NCBI GenBank assembly: GCA_016281435.1
Contig: JAEEIQ010000090.1
Location: forward strand, 1 to 64,000
DNA: 64,000 nt
Direction: 5' to 3'
Source of the DNA: Bacteroidales bacterium
Lineage (GTDB): Bacteria > Bacteroidota > Bacteroidia > Bacteroidales > UBA932
Shown here: piece after piece, positions 1 to 8,103 of the stretch
Layout of the letters: every line of letters starts with the position of its first letter
How positions within the stretch are numbered: position 1 is the first letter of the stretch
The notes under the pieces: generated by a model
What the model was told of the DNA's origin: nothing
The model's database searches: none
Seen by the model: only the letters and a program-made list of their open reading frames with translations
Made by a program: the position numbers and the translations under genes

Positions 1-1
1 A

Positions 2-91
2 GACACTACGCCTCTCCAAGAACTGTTTGGTGTACCTAACAACAATATTGTCAAAGAGCAAAATAGTTTTGATGAACTTAGTTTGTTTTAA
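2..91 (+). CDS. C-terminal 29 codons of an unidentified protein (5' end outside window)
   Basis: An open frame runs from the window edge to a TAA at 89-91. The peptide ends in FDELSLF, which resembles the C-terminal beta-sliding-clamp binding motif QLSLF found in several DNA replication and repair proteins. That is only a hint: the first motif residue is E rather than Q, and too little sequence is present to name a family. Codon use is AT-rich compared with the genes that follow. Confidence 0.4.
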   Translation, partial: DTTPLQELFGVPNNNIVKEQNSFDELSLF

Positions 92-181
92 ATGTTAAAC
101 CTTATAATAATCGTCCACAACTTTTAGTGGACAGCAATGTACAAAAATAGTGAAAAACTGTCATGAAAATTCATATAGGAT
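92..181. other. AT-rich intergenic region with a small hairpin
   Basis: This is non-coding sequence between the partial gene and the HU promoter. It holds a short perfect inverted repeat, GTCCAC at 113-118 and GTGGAC at 127-132 with an 8-nt loop. No T-tract follows, so a terminator role is uncertain. I see no other feature. Confidence 0.35.
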
Positions 182-212
182 TTTGATTATAAAAAAAATA
201 ACCCTATTTTTG
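182..212 (+). promoter_or_regulatory. Consensus Bacteroidota promoter for the HU gene
   Basis: TTTG at 182-185 is followed after exactly 19 nt by TATTTTTG at 205-212. This matches the known Bacteroidetes sigma-70 promoter (TTTG-N19-TAnnTTTG). The start codon lies 38 nt downstream of the -7 box, so the message should have a short AT-rich leader. Confidence 0.8.
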
Positions 213-250
213 CACTTCGAAAAACCGGAACCTATTAAACTTTTTATATT

Positions 251-526
251 ATGACAAAGGCAGATATCGTTAATGAAGTTGCAAAAGCAACCGGAATTGA
301 GAAAGTGAACGTACAGGCAGTAGTCGAATCTTTCATGGAGAGCGTCAAGGGATCTCTCGCAAATGGCAACCCCGTTTATCTCCGTGGCTTCGGCAGTTTC
401 ATCATCAAGCACCGCGCAGAGAAGGCCGCCCGCAACATCACCAAGAAGACCACCATCACCATCCCCGCGCACGACATCCCGGCTTTCAAGCCCGCCAAGG
501 TTTTCGTGAACGAGGTGAAGAAATAA
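251..526 (+). CDS. HU family DNA-binding protein
   Basis: This is a 91-aa nucleoid protein of the HU/IHF family, which binds and bends double-stranded DNA as a dimer. The N-terminal helical half (about 1-40) is followed by the GFGSF turn at 46-50 and the DNA-clasping beta arm at about 53-75, ending in IPA and PAFKPAK. The arm carries RNI at 61-63 where E. coli HU has RNP with the DNA-intercalating proline; this substitution is usual in Bacteroidota as I recall them. The start is the ATG 38 nt after a consensus promoter. A 29-codon basic protein gene follows after 12 nt, probably on the same transcript. Confidence 0.95.
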   Translation: MTKADIVNEVAKATGIEKVNVQAVVESFMESVKGSLANGNPVYLRGFGSFIIKHRAEKAARNITKKTTITIPAHDIPAFKPAKVFVNEVKK

Positions 527-538
527 TATCCACACATT

Positions 539-628
539 ATGCCTAGCGGAAAAAAGAGAAAGAGACATAAAATGTCGACGCACAAGCGTAAGAAGCGCTT
601 GCGCAAGAACAGACACAAGAAGAAATAG
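539..628 (+). CDS. 29-aa highly basic AURKAIP1/COX24-domain (mS38-like) protein
   Basis: This is a tiny gene, ATG at 539 and TAG at 626-628. It starts MPSGKKRKRHKM, and 20 of its 29 residues are Lys, Arg or His. The sequence matches the small basic proteins that Bacteroidota genomes annotate as AURKAIP1/COX24 domain-containing; the mitochondrial relative is ribosomal protein mS38. I infer a ribosome-associated role. It lies 12 nt after HU and just before a hairpin terminator, so HU and this gene probably form one transcription unit. It is easily missed because of its length. Confidence 0.8.
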   Translation: MPSGKKRKRHKMSTHKRKKRLRKNRHKKK

Positions 629-631
629 TCG

Positions 632-675
632 CAAGAGGTTGGGCGGGAGATCCGGCCAGCCTCTTGTCTTTAAAG
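632..675 (+). terminator. Rho-independent terminator after the HU / basic-protein pair
   Basis: CAAGAGGTTGG at 632-642 pairs with CCAGCCTCTTG at 656-666 (11 bp, one G-T pair) around a 13-nt loop. TCTTT follows. It sits 3 nt after the stop of the 29-aa gene and separates it from the RNase G gene. Confidence 0.7.
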
Positions 676-695
676 TCCATTATTGAATTTCCTTT

Positions 696-2258
696 ATGGA
701 AGCCGAAAAATCACAGAAAGACCTTGTGGTTGACTGCGGCCCGTCCGAGGTACGGATAGCCCTGCTCGAGAACGGCAGGCTGATCGAGTACAGCAGCGAG
801 TCCAGCACCGGCCACAGTTTCTCTGTCGGCGACGTCTTCCTCGGAAGAGTGAAGAAGATACTGCCGGCATTGAACGCAGCTTTCGTGGACATCGGCGACA
901 GCAAGGAGGCTTTCGTCCATTATCTCGACCTGGGGCTCCACTTCACGGCCTTCGACACGTTCGTCAAGAGCGCAAACCCGAACCGTGACATGCAGGAGCT
1001 CTTTTCCGGTATAAAGCTCGGCCCTTCCATGGATAAGGAAGGCCGCATCGAAGACCGGCTCAAGGTCGGGCAGATGATGATAGCCCAGATCGTCAAGGAG
1101 CCCATTTCCACGAAAGGTTCCAGGCTTACGGCGGAAATTTCATTGGCAGGACGCAACATCGTACTGCTTCCCTTTGCAGATAAGGTAAGCGTATCCCAGA
1201 AAATTTCTTCGAAAGAAGAGAAGAAGAGGCTCGAGGCCCTTGTGAGCAGCATACTTCCCAGAAACTACGGCGCGATCATCCGTACCGCCGCCGAGGGGAA
1301 GAACGCCGCCATCCTCGTCGCCGAAGTCCGTTCCCTCATCGAGAAGTGGGAAACTTCCTGGAAACGGATAGCTTCGGGCAAGGGCGTAGGACTCCTGTTC
1401 ACCGAGTACAGCAAGACCACCACCATCCTCCGCGACCTTCTGAACGACAGTTTCTCCAACATCCATGTCAACGACCAGAAGGTTTACGAGGATACCCTGA
1501 AATATATTTCCCTGATCTCTCCGGAGCAGGAGAAAATCGTGAAGCTTTACGAAGGACGCACGCCGATATTCGACCATTTCGAGGTCACGCGGCAGATAAA
1601 GAGTTCCTTCGGCAAGGTGGTCCCCCTCAAGCAGGGCGCGTATCTGGTCATAGAGACGACCGAGGCCCTCAACGTGATAGATGTGAACAGCGGAATCCGC
1701 TCGAAGACCAACGACCATGAGGAAAACACCTACGAGGTGAACCGGCTTGCGGCTGAGGAGATCGCCCGGCAGCTGCGGCTGCGCGACATGGGCGGCATCG
1801 TGATCGTGGACTTCATCGACATGGATTCCCAGGACCATCGCAACAACCTCTTCAAGTTCATGCAGGACCTGATGGCTTCCGACAGGGCGAAGCACAACGT
1901 GCTGCCCCTGACGAAGTTCGGCCTTATGCAGATCACCCGTCAGCGCATCCGTCCCGTGACGGAGCTGAACACCACGGAGCAGTGCCCCATGTGCCACGGC
2001 ACGGGCAAGATCGCTTCTTCGGTGGTCATCGACGAGCAGATCGAGCGCGAGCTGGCGTACTATGCCGGCGAGAAGGGGCGCAAGGACCTGGTCCTGAGGG
2101 TCAATCCCATTCTGGGCGCATATCTGACGCGGGGATTCAATTCCTATCTCCGCAAGTGGAAGAGAAAGTACAAGTGCAGGTTGCGCATCGAGGAGACCAG
2201 CGATCTTTCTGTCCTGCAGAATGAATTCCGTGACGCCAACGGAGAAAAACTGGAGTAG
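696..2258 (+). CDS. rng: Ribonuclease E/G family endoribonuclease
   Basis: This 520-aa protein is close in size to E. coli RNase G (489 aa) and lacks the long C-terminal scaffold of RNase E. The S1 RNA-binding domain spans about 40-130. The catalytic core carries the metal-binding acidic motifs VIDVNSG near 328 and IVIVDFIDMD near 368. The zinc-link motif CPMCHGTG lies near 430, as expected for the tetramer-forming Cys pair. It should process rRNA and mRNA 5' to 3' end maturation sites in the cytoplasm. Placement beside HU is common in Bacteroidales. The next gene starts 5 nt downstream, which suggests cotranscription. Confidence 0.93.
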   Translation: MEAEKSQKDLVVDCGPSEVRIALLENGRLIEYSSESSTGHSFSVGDVFLGRVKKILPALNAAFVDIGDSKEAFVHYLDLGLHFTAFDTFVKSANPNRDMQELFSGIKLGPSMDKEGRIEDRLKVGQMMIAQIVKEPISTKGSRLTAEISLAGRNIVLLPFADKVSVSQKISSKEEKKRLEALVSSILPRNYGAIIRTAAEGKNAAILVAEVRSLIEKWETSWKRIASGKGVGLLFTEYSKTTTILRDLLNDSFSNIHVNDQKVYEDTLKYISLISPEQEKIVKLYEGRTPIFDHFEVTRQIKSSFGKVVPLKQGAYLVIETTEALNVIDVNSGIRSKTNDHEENTYEVNRLAAEEIARQLRLRDMGGIVIVDFIDMDSQDHRNNLFKFMQDLMASDRAKHNVLPLTKFGLMQITRQRIRPVTELNTTEQCPMCHGTGKIASSVVIDEQIERELAYYAGEKGRKDLVLRVNPILGAYLTRGFNSYLRKWKRKYKCRLRIEETSDLSVLQNEFRDANGEKLE

Positions 2259-2263
2259 TAACG

Positions 2264-3406
2264 ATGGAAAAGAGTAAAGTTTATTGGACGGACTTGCGCA
2301 CCCGCGAGTTCGGGGACGGCCTTCCGAAGAAGCTTCAGACCCTGATGAAGGCCGCAGGGATAGGCAGTATCGACATGGACGGCAAGTTCGTGGCGATAAA
2401 GATCCATTTCGGGGAGCACGGCAACGTCGCCCATCTCCGCCCGCAATATGCCAGGGCAGTCGTGGATCTCGTCAAGGAAATGGGCGGAAAACCCTTCCTG
2501 ACGGATTGCAACACGATGTATCCCGGCTCCCGCAAGAACGCCCTGGAGCATCTCGAATGCGCATGGGAGAACGGGTTCACCCCGCTGACAGTGGGCTGTC
2601 CCATCCTCATCGCCGACGGGCTGAAAGGCACCGACGAGGTGGCCGTGCCCGTACGCGGCGGCGAGTTCGTCAAGGAGGCCAAGATAGGCCGGGCCGTTAT
2701 GGACGCTGACGTCTTTATCAGCCTGAGCCATTTCAAGGGCCATGACTTCGCCAGCCTCGGCGGCGCCATCAAGAACATCGGGATGGGCTGCGGTTCCCGC
2801 GCAGGGAAGAAGGAGCAGCATTCCAGCGGACAGGCGATGGTGGATCCGTCGCTCTGCCGCGGATGCCGGAAGTGCCTTTCCGCCTGCGCCAACGGCGGCC
2901 TCGCCTTCGACGCGGCGGCCGGGAAGATGACCGTGGACCTGGAGCACTGCGTCGGTTGCGGCCAGTGCCTGGGAGCCTGCAATTTCGATGCTATAAGCTT
3001 TACCAACGACGCGGCCAACGAAATGTTGTCCCGCCGCATGGCCGAGTATGCCAAGGCGGTCGTGGACGGCAGGCCGAACTTCCATGCCACCCTCGTGATG
3101 GACGTTTCGCCCAGCTGCGACTGCCATTGCGAGAACGACGTCCCCATCCTTCCGGATCTCGGGATGTTCGCTTCTTTCGACCCTCTGGCCCTCGACCAGG
3201 CCTGCGTGGATGCCTGCCTCGCGGCTGAGCCCCTTCCCGGGAGCTCGCTCTGGGAGGCCGTCCACCGTCCCGGCTTCGAGTCCACGGGCAACCATTTCAA
3301 CGACCTGCATCCCGAGTCCGACTGGAAGTCCTGCCTCGAGCAGGCGGAAAAGATCGGTCTCGGCTCGCGGGAGTATGAACTTGTAAAAGTGTTTACAGCA
3401 AAATGA
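2264..3406 (+). CDS. DUF362 domain-containing 4Fe-4S protein
   Basis: This 380-aa protein has an N-terminal DUF362 region, recognisable from the KIHFGE motif near 46 and the LSHFKGH and GGAIKNIGMG motifs near 155-175. Two ferredoxin-type cysteine clusters follow, CRGCRKCLSAC near 198 and CVGCGQCLGAC near 228, enough for two [4Fe-4S] clusters. The family is widespread in anaerobes; its reaction is not established, so an electron-transfer role is inferred from the clusters. There is no signal peptide, so it is likely cytoplasmic. The stop overlaps the start of the next gene (ATGA). Confidence 0.88.
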   Translation: MEKSKVYWTDLRTREFGDGLPKKLQTLMKAAGIGSIDMDGKFVAIKIHFGEHGNVAHLRPQYARAVVDLVKEMGGKPFLTDCNTMYPGSRKNALEHLECAWENGFTPLTVGCPILIADGLKGTDEVAVPVRGGEFVKEAKIGRAVMDADVFISLSHFKGHDFASLGGAIKNIGMGCGSRAGKKEQHSSGQAMVDPSLCRGCRKCLSACANGGLAFDAAAGKMTVDLEHCVGCGQCLGACNFDAISFTNDAANEMLSRRMAEYAKAVVDGRPNFHATLVMDVSPSCDCHCENDVPILPDLGMFASFDPLALDQACVDACLAAEPLPGSSLWEAVHRPGFESTGNHFNDLHPESDWKSCLEQAEKIGLGSREYELVKVFTAK

Positions 3407-4071
3407 ACATCTGGCTAATAGTCATCGCTGTGATGGGGCTCAGCTTCATCATCCAGCAGGTCCTCCAGAGCCGTTTCTCGAAGTATTCCAAGGTCCCGAA
3501 CCAGCTCAGCGGCAAGGAAGTCGCCGAGAAGATGTTGCGTGACCACGGCATCACCGGAGTGAAGGTGTGCTCGATCGGCGGCATGCTGACCGATCACTAT
3601 GACCCGTCGAAGAAGGTCATAAATCTCAGCGAAGGCGTCTATTCGCAGCGTTCCGTGGCAGCCGCCGCGGTCGCGGCGCATGAAACCGGCCACGCGATCC
3701 AGCACGCCGTGGGCTACGGTCCGCTCAAGCTGCGTTCTTCGCTCGTCCCGGTGGTGTCCTTCTCGAACAAGATAGTCCAGTGGGTGCTGCTCGCCGGGGT
3801 CCTGGTCATCCAGATCACGCCGGCCCTCCTGTATTTCGGGATAGCGCTTTTCGCCATGACGACCCTCTTCAGCATCGTGACCTTGCCGGTGGAGATCAAC
3901 GCCAGCGCCAGGGCCGTCAAGTGGCTGGAAATGTCGAAGATCACCAATTACGAGACGACACCCATGGCAAAGGATGCCCTCAAGTGGGCCGCCTATACCT
4001 ACGTCATCGCGGCTCTCGGCTCGCTGGCCACCTTGTTCTACTATATCGGTCTTGCCGGCAACAGGCGCTGA
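3403..4071 (+). CDS. YugP-type membrane zinc metallopeptidase
   Basis: This 222-aa protein has an N-terminal membrane segment (1-18), a zinc-binding HETGH at about 93-97 followed by AIQHAVGY, and two or three further hydrophobic segments from about 125 to 215. This is the layout of the YugP/DUF1247 neutral zinc metallopeptidase family. The glutamate of HExxH is the expected general base; the substrate is unknown. It overlaps the DUF362 gene by 4 nt, so the two are probably translationally coupled. Confidence 0.88.
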   Translation: MNIWLIVIAVMGLSFIIQQVLQSRFSKYSKVPNQLSGKEVAEKMLRDHGITGVKVCSIGGMLTDHYDPSKKVINLSEGVYSQRSVAAAAVAAHETGHAIQHAVGYGPLKLRSSLVPVVSFSNKIVQWVLLAGVLVIQITPALLYFGIALFAMTTLFSIVTLPVEINASARAVKWLEMSKITNYETTPMAKDALKWAAYTYVIAALGSLATLFYYIGLAGNRR

Positions 4072-4072
4072 C

Positions 4073-4972
4073 GTGGACACGGACAAGCTAAAAGGCCATC
4101 TCTCGATTGCGGCCGCATACACGATCTTCGGCCTCAATCTGGTGTTCTGCAAGGACATCGCCAATTCAGGAACCGTCCCGCCCCACGTCCTCTTCACCTT
4201 GAGGGCGGCCGGGGCGGGAGCCCTTTTCTGGCTGATATCGGCTTTCATGCCCCGTGAGAGAGTGGAGAAGGGGGATTATCTCAAGATCGCCGCCGCATCC
4301 GTCATCGGCCTCTTCATCCCGCAGATGACCTTCCTCATGGCCATCACGGTTTCATCGGCCATCGATACCGCCATCGTGGGCACCCTGGGGCCCATTTTCA
4401 CCATGTTCTTCGCCTTCTTCTTCCTCGGCGAGCCCATCACGGGGAAGAAGGCCGGGGGAGTGGCGCTGAGCTTCGCTGGCATCCTCTTCCTGATATTCAA
4501 TTCGGTGCACCAGGGCGGCGCGGCTTCGACAACGCCCGCCGGGATAGTCCTGCTCCTTGTGAACAGCCTGAGCTTCTCCCTGTACCTTGGCCTTTTCCGG
4601 CCGCTGATTTCCAGGTACAGCGTGGTGACCTTCATGAAGTGGTCCTTCCTGTTTTCTTTCCTGATTTCACTGCCGTTCTCGGCGAAGGCGCTGCTCTCGA
4701 CGGATTTTGCGGCCATCCCGCCTGCAGTCGGCTGGGAGATAGGATACCTTATCCTTTTCGCCACTTTCGTGGCTTATTTCCTCATCCCTTACGGCCAGAA
4801 ATTCATACGCCCGACCCTCGTGAGCATGTACTCCTACCTGCAGCCCATAATCGCGGCCGTGATAAGCATCTTCACCGGCCTGGACACCCTGTCCTGGCAG
4901 AAATGCCTTGCAACCGTCCTTATCGTCGGAGGCGTCGTCCTCGTCAGCCGCTCCCGCGCCGCCGTCAGATAA
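4073..4972 (+). CDS. EamA/DMT family transporter (GTG start)
   Basis: This is a 299-aa integral membrane protein with about ten hydrophobic helices in two EamA repeats (roughly 10-140 and 155-295). The drug/metabolite transporter superfamily exports small metabolites; the substrate cannot be read from the sequence. The frame is open upstream into the peptidase gene, but similarity to EamA proteins begins at KGHLSIAAAY. I therefore place the start at the GTG at 4073, one base after the upstream stop. The 3' end runs directly into the displaced gene tail at 4966-4992. Confidence 0.85.
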   Translation: MDTDKLKGHLSIAAAYTIFGLNLVFCKDIANSGTVPPHVLFTLRAAGAGALFWLISAFMPRERVEKGDYLKIAAASVIGLFIPQMTFLMAITVSSAIDTAIVGTLGPIFTMFFAFFFLGEPITGKKAGGVALSFAGILFLIFNSVHQGGAASTTPAGIVLLLVNSLSFSLYLGLFRPLISRYSVVTFMKWSFLFSFLISLPFSAKALLSTDFAAIPPAVGWEIGYLILFATFVAYFLIPYGQKFIRPTLVSMYSYLQPIIAAVISIFTGLDTLSWQKCLATVLIVGGVVLVSRSRAAVR

Positions 4973-4992
4973 GCACCTTCACGCGGAAGCCG
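4966..4992 (-). repeat. Displaced copy of the 3' end of the downstream ABC ATPase gene (left boundary of island)
   Basis: These 27 bp match 8105-8131 with one mismatch. On the minus strand they encode GFRVKVLI plus stop, exactly the last residues of the ABC ATPase that ends at 8104. The mismatch is synonymous (GTG versus GTC for Val). Similarity continues a few codons further (KES versus EEP) with three codons missing, and then an in-frame stop ends it. No other part of the ATPase gene is present, so this is an orphan tail at the left edge of the toxin-antitoxin island. Confidence 0.75.
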
Positions 4993-5028
4993 GATTCTTT
5001 TCAGAAGCTTATCGGAAGATAGAGGAAA

Positions 5029-5418
5029 CTATCTGATTCTTTTGGAGATAGTATCAATCAAGCGTCTGGTGGAGTCTATGATTGGAACCATTTCCTCTTT
5101 TGATGTGTAGAAGAATGGGTCGTAATCACATTTCTCCCTGATTGTACGCATCTTGGAGAGAAGTTTTGAATTCTCTTTATCGAATTTGCCGGTAAGAATA
5201 TACTGCTTTCCGAATTCTGTGATAAGTCCGCTATGGGTCTTCGGCGCATATCCGTCATGAATCATCATTGCAAGGATGGCGTGGTATAAGGCATAATACA
5301 CGCGGTTGGCGGATGCGTTCCACATTTCCATTCCTACGAGTTTATCGGCATCGCTGAGAAAGCTCGAGGCCTTTGATATCTCTTGATTGACAATGATTGT
5401 CCGTTCTTCGTCAGTCAT
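5029..5418 (-). CDS. HEPN domain protein (toxin of an MNT/HEPN module)
   Basis: This is a 129-aa all-helical protein of the HEPN family (PF05168 type), with NRVYYALYHAILAM near 38-51 and MRTIREKCDYDPF near 91-103. HEPN proteins paired with minimal nucleotidyltransferases act as RNases or RNA-binding toxins. Where the active HepT enzymes have an R-x4-6-H motif, this protein has R followed by an aspartate-tyrosine motif, so the RNase activity may be altered. It starts 2 nt after the MNT gene, so the two are one operon. Base composition is AT-rich compared with the flanking chromosome. Confidence 0.85.
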   Translation of the reverse strand: MTDEERTIIVNQEISKASSFLSDADKLVGMEMWNASANRVYYALYHAILAMMIHDGYAPKTHSGLITEFGKQYILTGKFDKENSKLLSKMRTIREKCDYDPFFYTSKEEMVPIIDSTRRLIDTISKRIR

Positions 5419-5420
5419 GG

Positions 5421-5753
5421 CTAAAGGATTTGGATACCGTCCTTTTCTACGTTATACCGGAACAGGGTCGTCTTGCGCGACTCCCATTCGTCAGAAGTAT
5501 ACAGAATGGGAGAGAATGACAGCCCCAATTTAAGGCCGTTTTCAAAGAAAGGGTAAGAAACGTTATCGTAGTCGTATTGGTCTATTTCGGCCTTGTTCAA
5601 AATAATGAGAAGATCCCAATCCGAATCGGCACGATAATCTCCTCTGGCTCTTGATCCGAACAAGACTACACGCCCCCCCTCCGGAACAGCACTCAGTGCA
5701 ACTTTCCGGATGCTGTCGATTACATTCTGTTCCTCTTGTTTCCTTCTGTCCAT
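5421..5753 (-). CDS. MNT-type nucleotidyltransferase (antitoxin of the MNT/HEPN module)
   Basis: This 110-aa protein has the polymerase-beta-like motif FGSRARGDYRADSDWD near 30-45, a clean GS-x10-DxD. In characterised MntA proteins this motif AMPylates the HEPN partner and neutralises it. The gene comes first in the operon. A TATTTTTG -7 box lies only 4 nt before the ATG, so the transcript should be leaderless. Together with the HEPN gene it forms the toxin-antitoxin core of the 4.99-8.10 kb island. Confidence 0.88.
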   Translation of the reverse strand: MDRRKQEEQNVIDSIRKVALSAVPEGGRVVLFGSRARGDYRADSDWDLLIILNKAEIDQYDYDNVSYPFFENGLKLGLSFSPILYTSDEWESRKTTLFRYNVEKDGIQIL

Positions 5754-6115
5754 ATGGCAAAAATAGTAAATACTTTATCATTTCACAAGAAGATGAGATT
5801 TGTGGCTATTTGTGGAATAAATACTTTTAAGTATTTTTGCTATTGCCATCCGGAGAGAAAGCCCGGAGGCAGAAAGCGTTTAGCTTATTCCGTCAATGTG
5901 AATCTGGACAATTCAACGAGGTGCGGTGAGTAAGAACGCTTGCATTGGCTATAATTGAGCCTTTGGCTCATTCTATAGCAAGTGTGAGCCATTTCTGTAT
6001 CATATTCCACCTCGGGCAGTCCAGAGCCCACATTGAGAATAAGATAAGTTGGTTCACACTTTCTTTTGTTATACCGGAGACTGAACATCTCCTAGTTGTT
6101 TTTATTTAAGTTAGT
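5754..6115. other. Intergenic region of the island: two promoters and hairpins, no convincing gene
   Basis: The leftward MNT promoter lies at 5758-5765. A perfect rightward consensus promoter is present: TTTG at 5809-5812, 19 nt, then TATTTTTG at 5832-5839. An inverted repeat AAATACT/AGTATTT (5819-5836) overlaps that -7 box. An imperfect hairpin lies at 5948-5979. No start codon follows the rightward promoter closely, so it gives either a leader of about 270 nt for the FISUMP gene or a separate small RNA. Confidence 0.5.
5809..5839 (+). promoter_or_regulatory. Perfect consensus promoter upstream of a long leader
   Basis: TTTG at 5809-5812 and TATTTTTG at 5832-5839 are separated by 19 nt, an exact match to the Bacteroidota consensus. 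The next credible start codon is 6116. The -7 box overlaps the right arm of an inverted repeat (5819-5836) that could serve as an operator. Confidence 0.65.
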
Positions 6116-7960
6116 ATGTGCCTAATTTCCAGGGAGTGGGGTAGAACCTTGTCGATTCTTATTTCATTGTTGGCCGCTGCTTTTTTTTATTCATGTACGG
6201 AACAGAATCAAGTTGCTCCTGACAGTGGTGTTGAGGCCGTAGAATTCAAAGAGTTAAAAGTTAATGATATTACGGCGGCAGGGGCATTGCTTTCATGCGG
6301 AGTAAAGTCAGACGGGGGCGCCATGATAGAAGAACAAGGATTCCGCTACAGCGAAGTAGGGAGAACTGATTATTTGTCTGTGCCGAGCACCGGGGAAATC
6401 ATGCTGGACGGCCTGAAAGCTTCCACGGAATATAGCGTCTGGTATTTTGCAAAAACGGTCAAAAGAGAATATGAAAGCGATAAAGTATCATTCACTACAC
6501 TGTCCGGATCGGCGGCTTTAGGGACATTAGTAGCTACTAAAATAGAAAATACGTCCGTGGAACTATCTTGTGAGGTACTTGGTGACGGAGGTTCTTCAAT
6601 TGTAGAACGTGGCCTCTGTTATTCCTCCAGCCCAAATCCGACCGTGTATTCCTCCAGAACTCCAATAGACGGTAAACTAGGCCCTTTATCTGGTACTATC
6701 ACAGGGCTGACTCCAGGATCCAAGTATTATATCAGGGCATATGTTACAAATTCTCTGAGTACAACTTATAGCAATGAACTGGAGATTACCACAAAAGCAG
6801 TTTTGCCGACGATGGCTTCCGTTACGGTCACCGGTAATCTGCCAACCAGTATCTCTTTATCTTCGAGTGTCGCAACGTCCGGTGACGGATATATCCTTGA
6901 AAAAGGGTATTGTTACAGTACACAATCCAATCCCGGTATTAATTCTTCCAAGGTATTTATCAATTCAACGTGGGCAGTGAGTATAAGCGATCTGATCCCC
7001 AATACAACTTACTATATCAGATCATACGCCACAACACAATATGGAACTGCATACAGTGATCAGGTTACAGTCACGACAAAAGACTTCAGCGCAACAGTTT
7101 CAACACTTGATGCTACCGGATTGAGCCTTTCATCTGCAGTCCTGAACGGGTCCCTTGAAATTGAAAACAATGCATGGCTATCCTCCAGCGAAGTCTGGTT
7201 CCTTTATAGCGATACCGCCTCGGACGTTCAGAGTCTGAAAGCATCGGGGAAACGGGCATCTGCGACCCTGAACGGGAATTCATACTCTCTTTCGATAAAC
7301 GGCCTGAAAGAGTGCGCCATGTATTATTTTATCGCATGTGCCAAGGTTTTCAACAAAGAGGTATATGGTGAAGTCCGTGCAATGAAAATCGCTGCTGTCG
7401 ATTTGGGTTTATCTATAAAATGGGCGGCTTGCAATGTTGGGGCATCCGCCCCTGAAGGGTTGGGTGAGTACTATGCTTGGGGGGAGATTGCCACCAAAAC
7501 CAGTTATACCGCTTCAACATACAAATGGGGCACTTATCCTAACATTAAGAAGTATAACACATTGGATTCGTATGGAACAAAAGACGGCAAGACTTCGTTG
7601 GACAAAGAAGATGATGTGGCCAATGCTAAATGGGGCGGATCGTGGCGTATGCCTACAAATGCAGACTGGAGAGAATTGATTGACAATTGCACCTTATCTT
7701 GGACAAGCGTTAATGGTGTTCCCGGCTGCAAAGCAACAAGTAAAAAGAATGGCAATAGCATATTCTTCCCGGCTGCAGGGGAAAAGAGCAGCACATGGAG
7801 TAACGAGACTTTCGGCAAGTATTGGCTCTCCCAGATGCAGAATACGAGTCCTGATAGTGCGTTTTATATGGGTGTCAATAAAGATAGCTATAATAACGAT
7901 TTGACTCTTAGTTTTGGATTGAGATGTAACGGCCTCTCAGTTCGTCCTGTAATCAATTAA
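6116..7960 (+). CDS. Surface lipoprotein with fibronectin-III-like repeats and a C-terminal FISUMP domain
   Basis: This 614-aa protein begins with a lipoprotein signal peptide whose likely lipidated cysteine is Cys27 (AFFYSC). Four repeats of about 90 residues follow (roughly 45-420). They share the pattern of sixth-position glycines and a GL(T/I)PG/N-(S/T)xYYIRAY(A/V)T motif, as in the Ig/FN3-like repeats of Bacteroidota adhesins. The last 180 residues are a FISUMP domain: DLGLSIKWAACNVGA near 425, AWGE, WRMPTNADWREL and the terminal LSVRPVIN. The function is unknown; surface display is inferred. The gene is AT-rich and lies inside the island next to the MNT/HEPN pair. Confidence 0.82.
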   Translation: MCLISREWGRTLSILISLLAAAFFYSCTEQNQVAPDSGVEAVEFKELKVNDITAAGALLSCGVKSDGGAMIEEQGFRYSEVGRTDYLSVPSTGEIMLDGLKASTEYSVWYFAKTVKREYESDKVSFTTLSGSAALGTLVATKIENTSVELSCEVLGDGGSSIVERGLCYSSSPNPTVYSSRTPIDGKLGPLSGTITGLTPGSKYYIRAYVTNSLSTTYSNELEITTKAVLPTMASVTVTGNLPTSISLSSSVATSGDGYILEKGYCYSTQSNPGINSSKVFINSTWAVSISDLIPNTTYYIRSYATTQYGTAYSDQVTVTTKDFSATVSTLDATGLSLSSAVLNGSLEIENNAWLSSSEVWFLYSDTASDVQSLKASGKRASATLNGNSYSLSINGLKECAMYYFIACAKVFNKEVYGEVRAMKIAAVDLGLSIKWAACNVGASAPEGLGEYYAWGEIATKTSYTASTYKWGTYPNIKKYNTLDSYGTKDGKTSLDKEDDVANAKWGGSWRMPTNADWRELIDNCTLSWTSVNGVPGCKATSKKNGNSIFFPAAGEKSSTWSNETFGKYWLSQMQNTSPDSAFYMGVNKDSYNNDLTLSFGLRCNGLSVRPVIN

Positions 7961-7995
7961 TGAGCCTCCGGGCCGCCCAAACTTAACATAATATA

Positions 7996-8029
7996 GCTCG
8001 GCCTTGCGTCATTTTACGCAAGGCCGAGT
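7996..8029. terminator. Strong hairpin terminator at the end of the island
   Basis: A perfect 13-bp stem, CTCGGCCTTGCGT at 7997-8009 and ACGCAAGGCCGAG at 8016-8028, closes a 6-nt loop. It lies 36 nt after the FISUMP stop and before the convergent ABC ATPase gene, so it may work in both directions. The T-tract is weak. Confidence 0.65.
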
Positions 8030-8103
8030 AGTTAATTCGCTGGCGTATAAATGTTTATGCTGCACTACCGGCCGGGCGGATATGGCGAGGAAATGAGCAG
8101 TAT

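Noticed and set aside
5736..6088. Short open frames in the island intergenic region on both strands
   Set aside because: They lack start signals and family similarity and run across the promoters and hairpins of this region.
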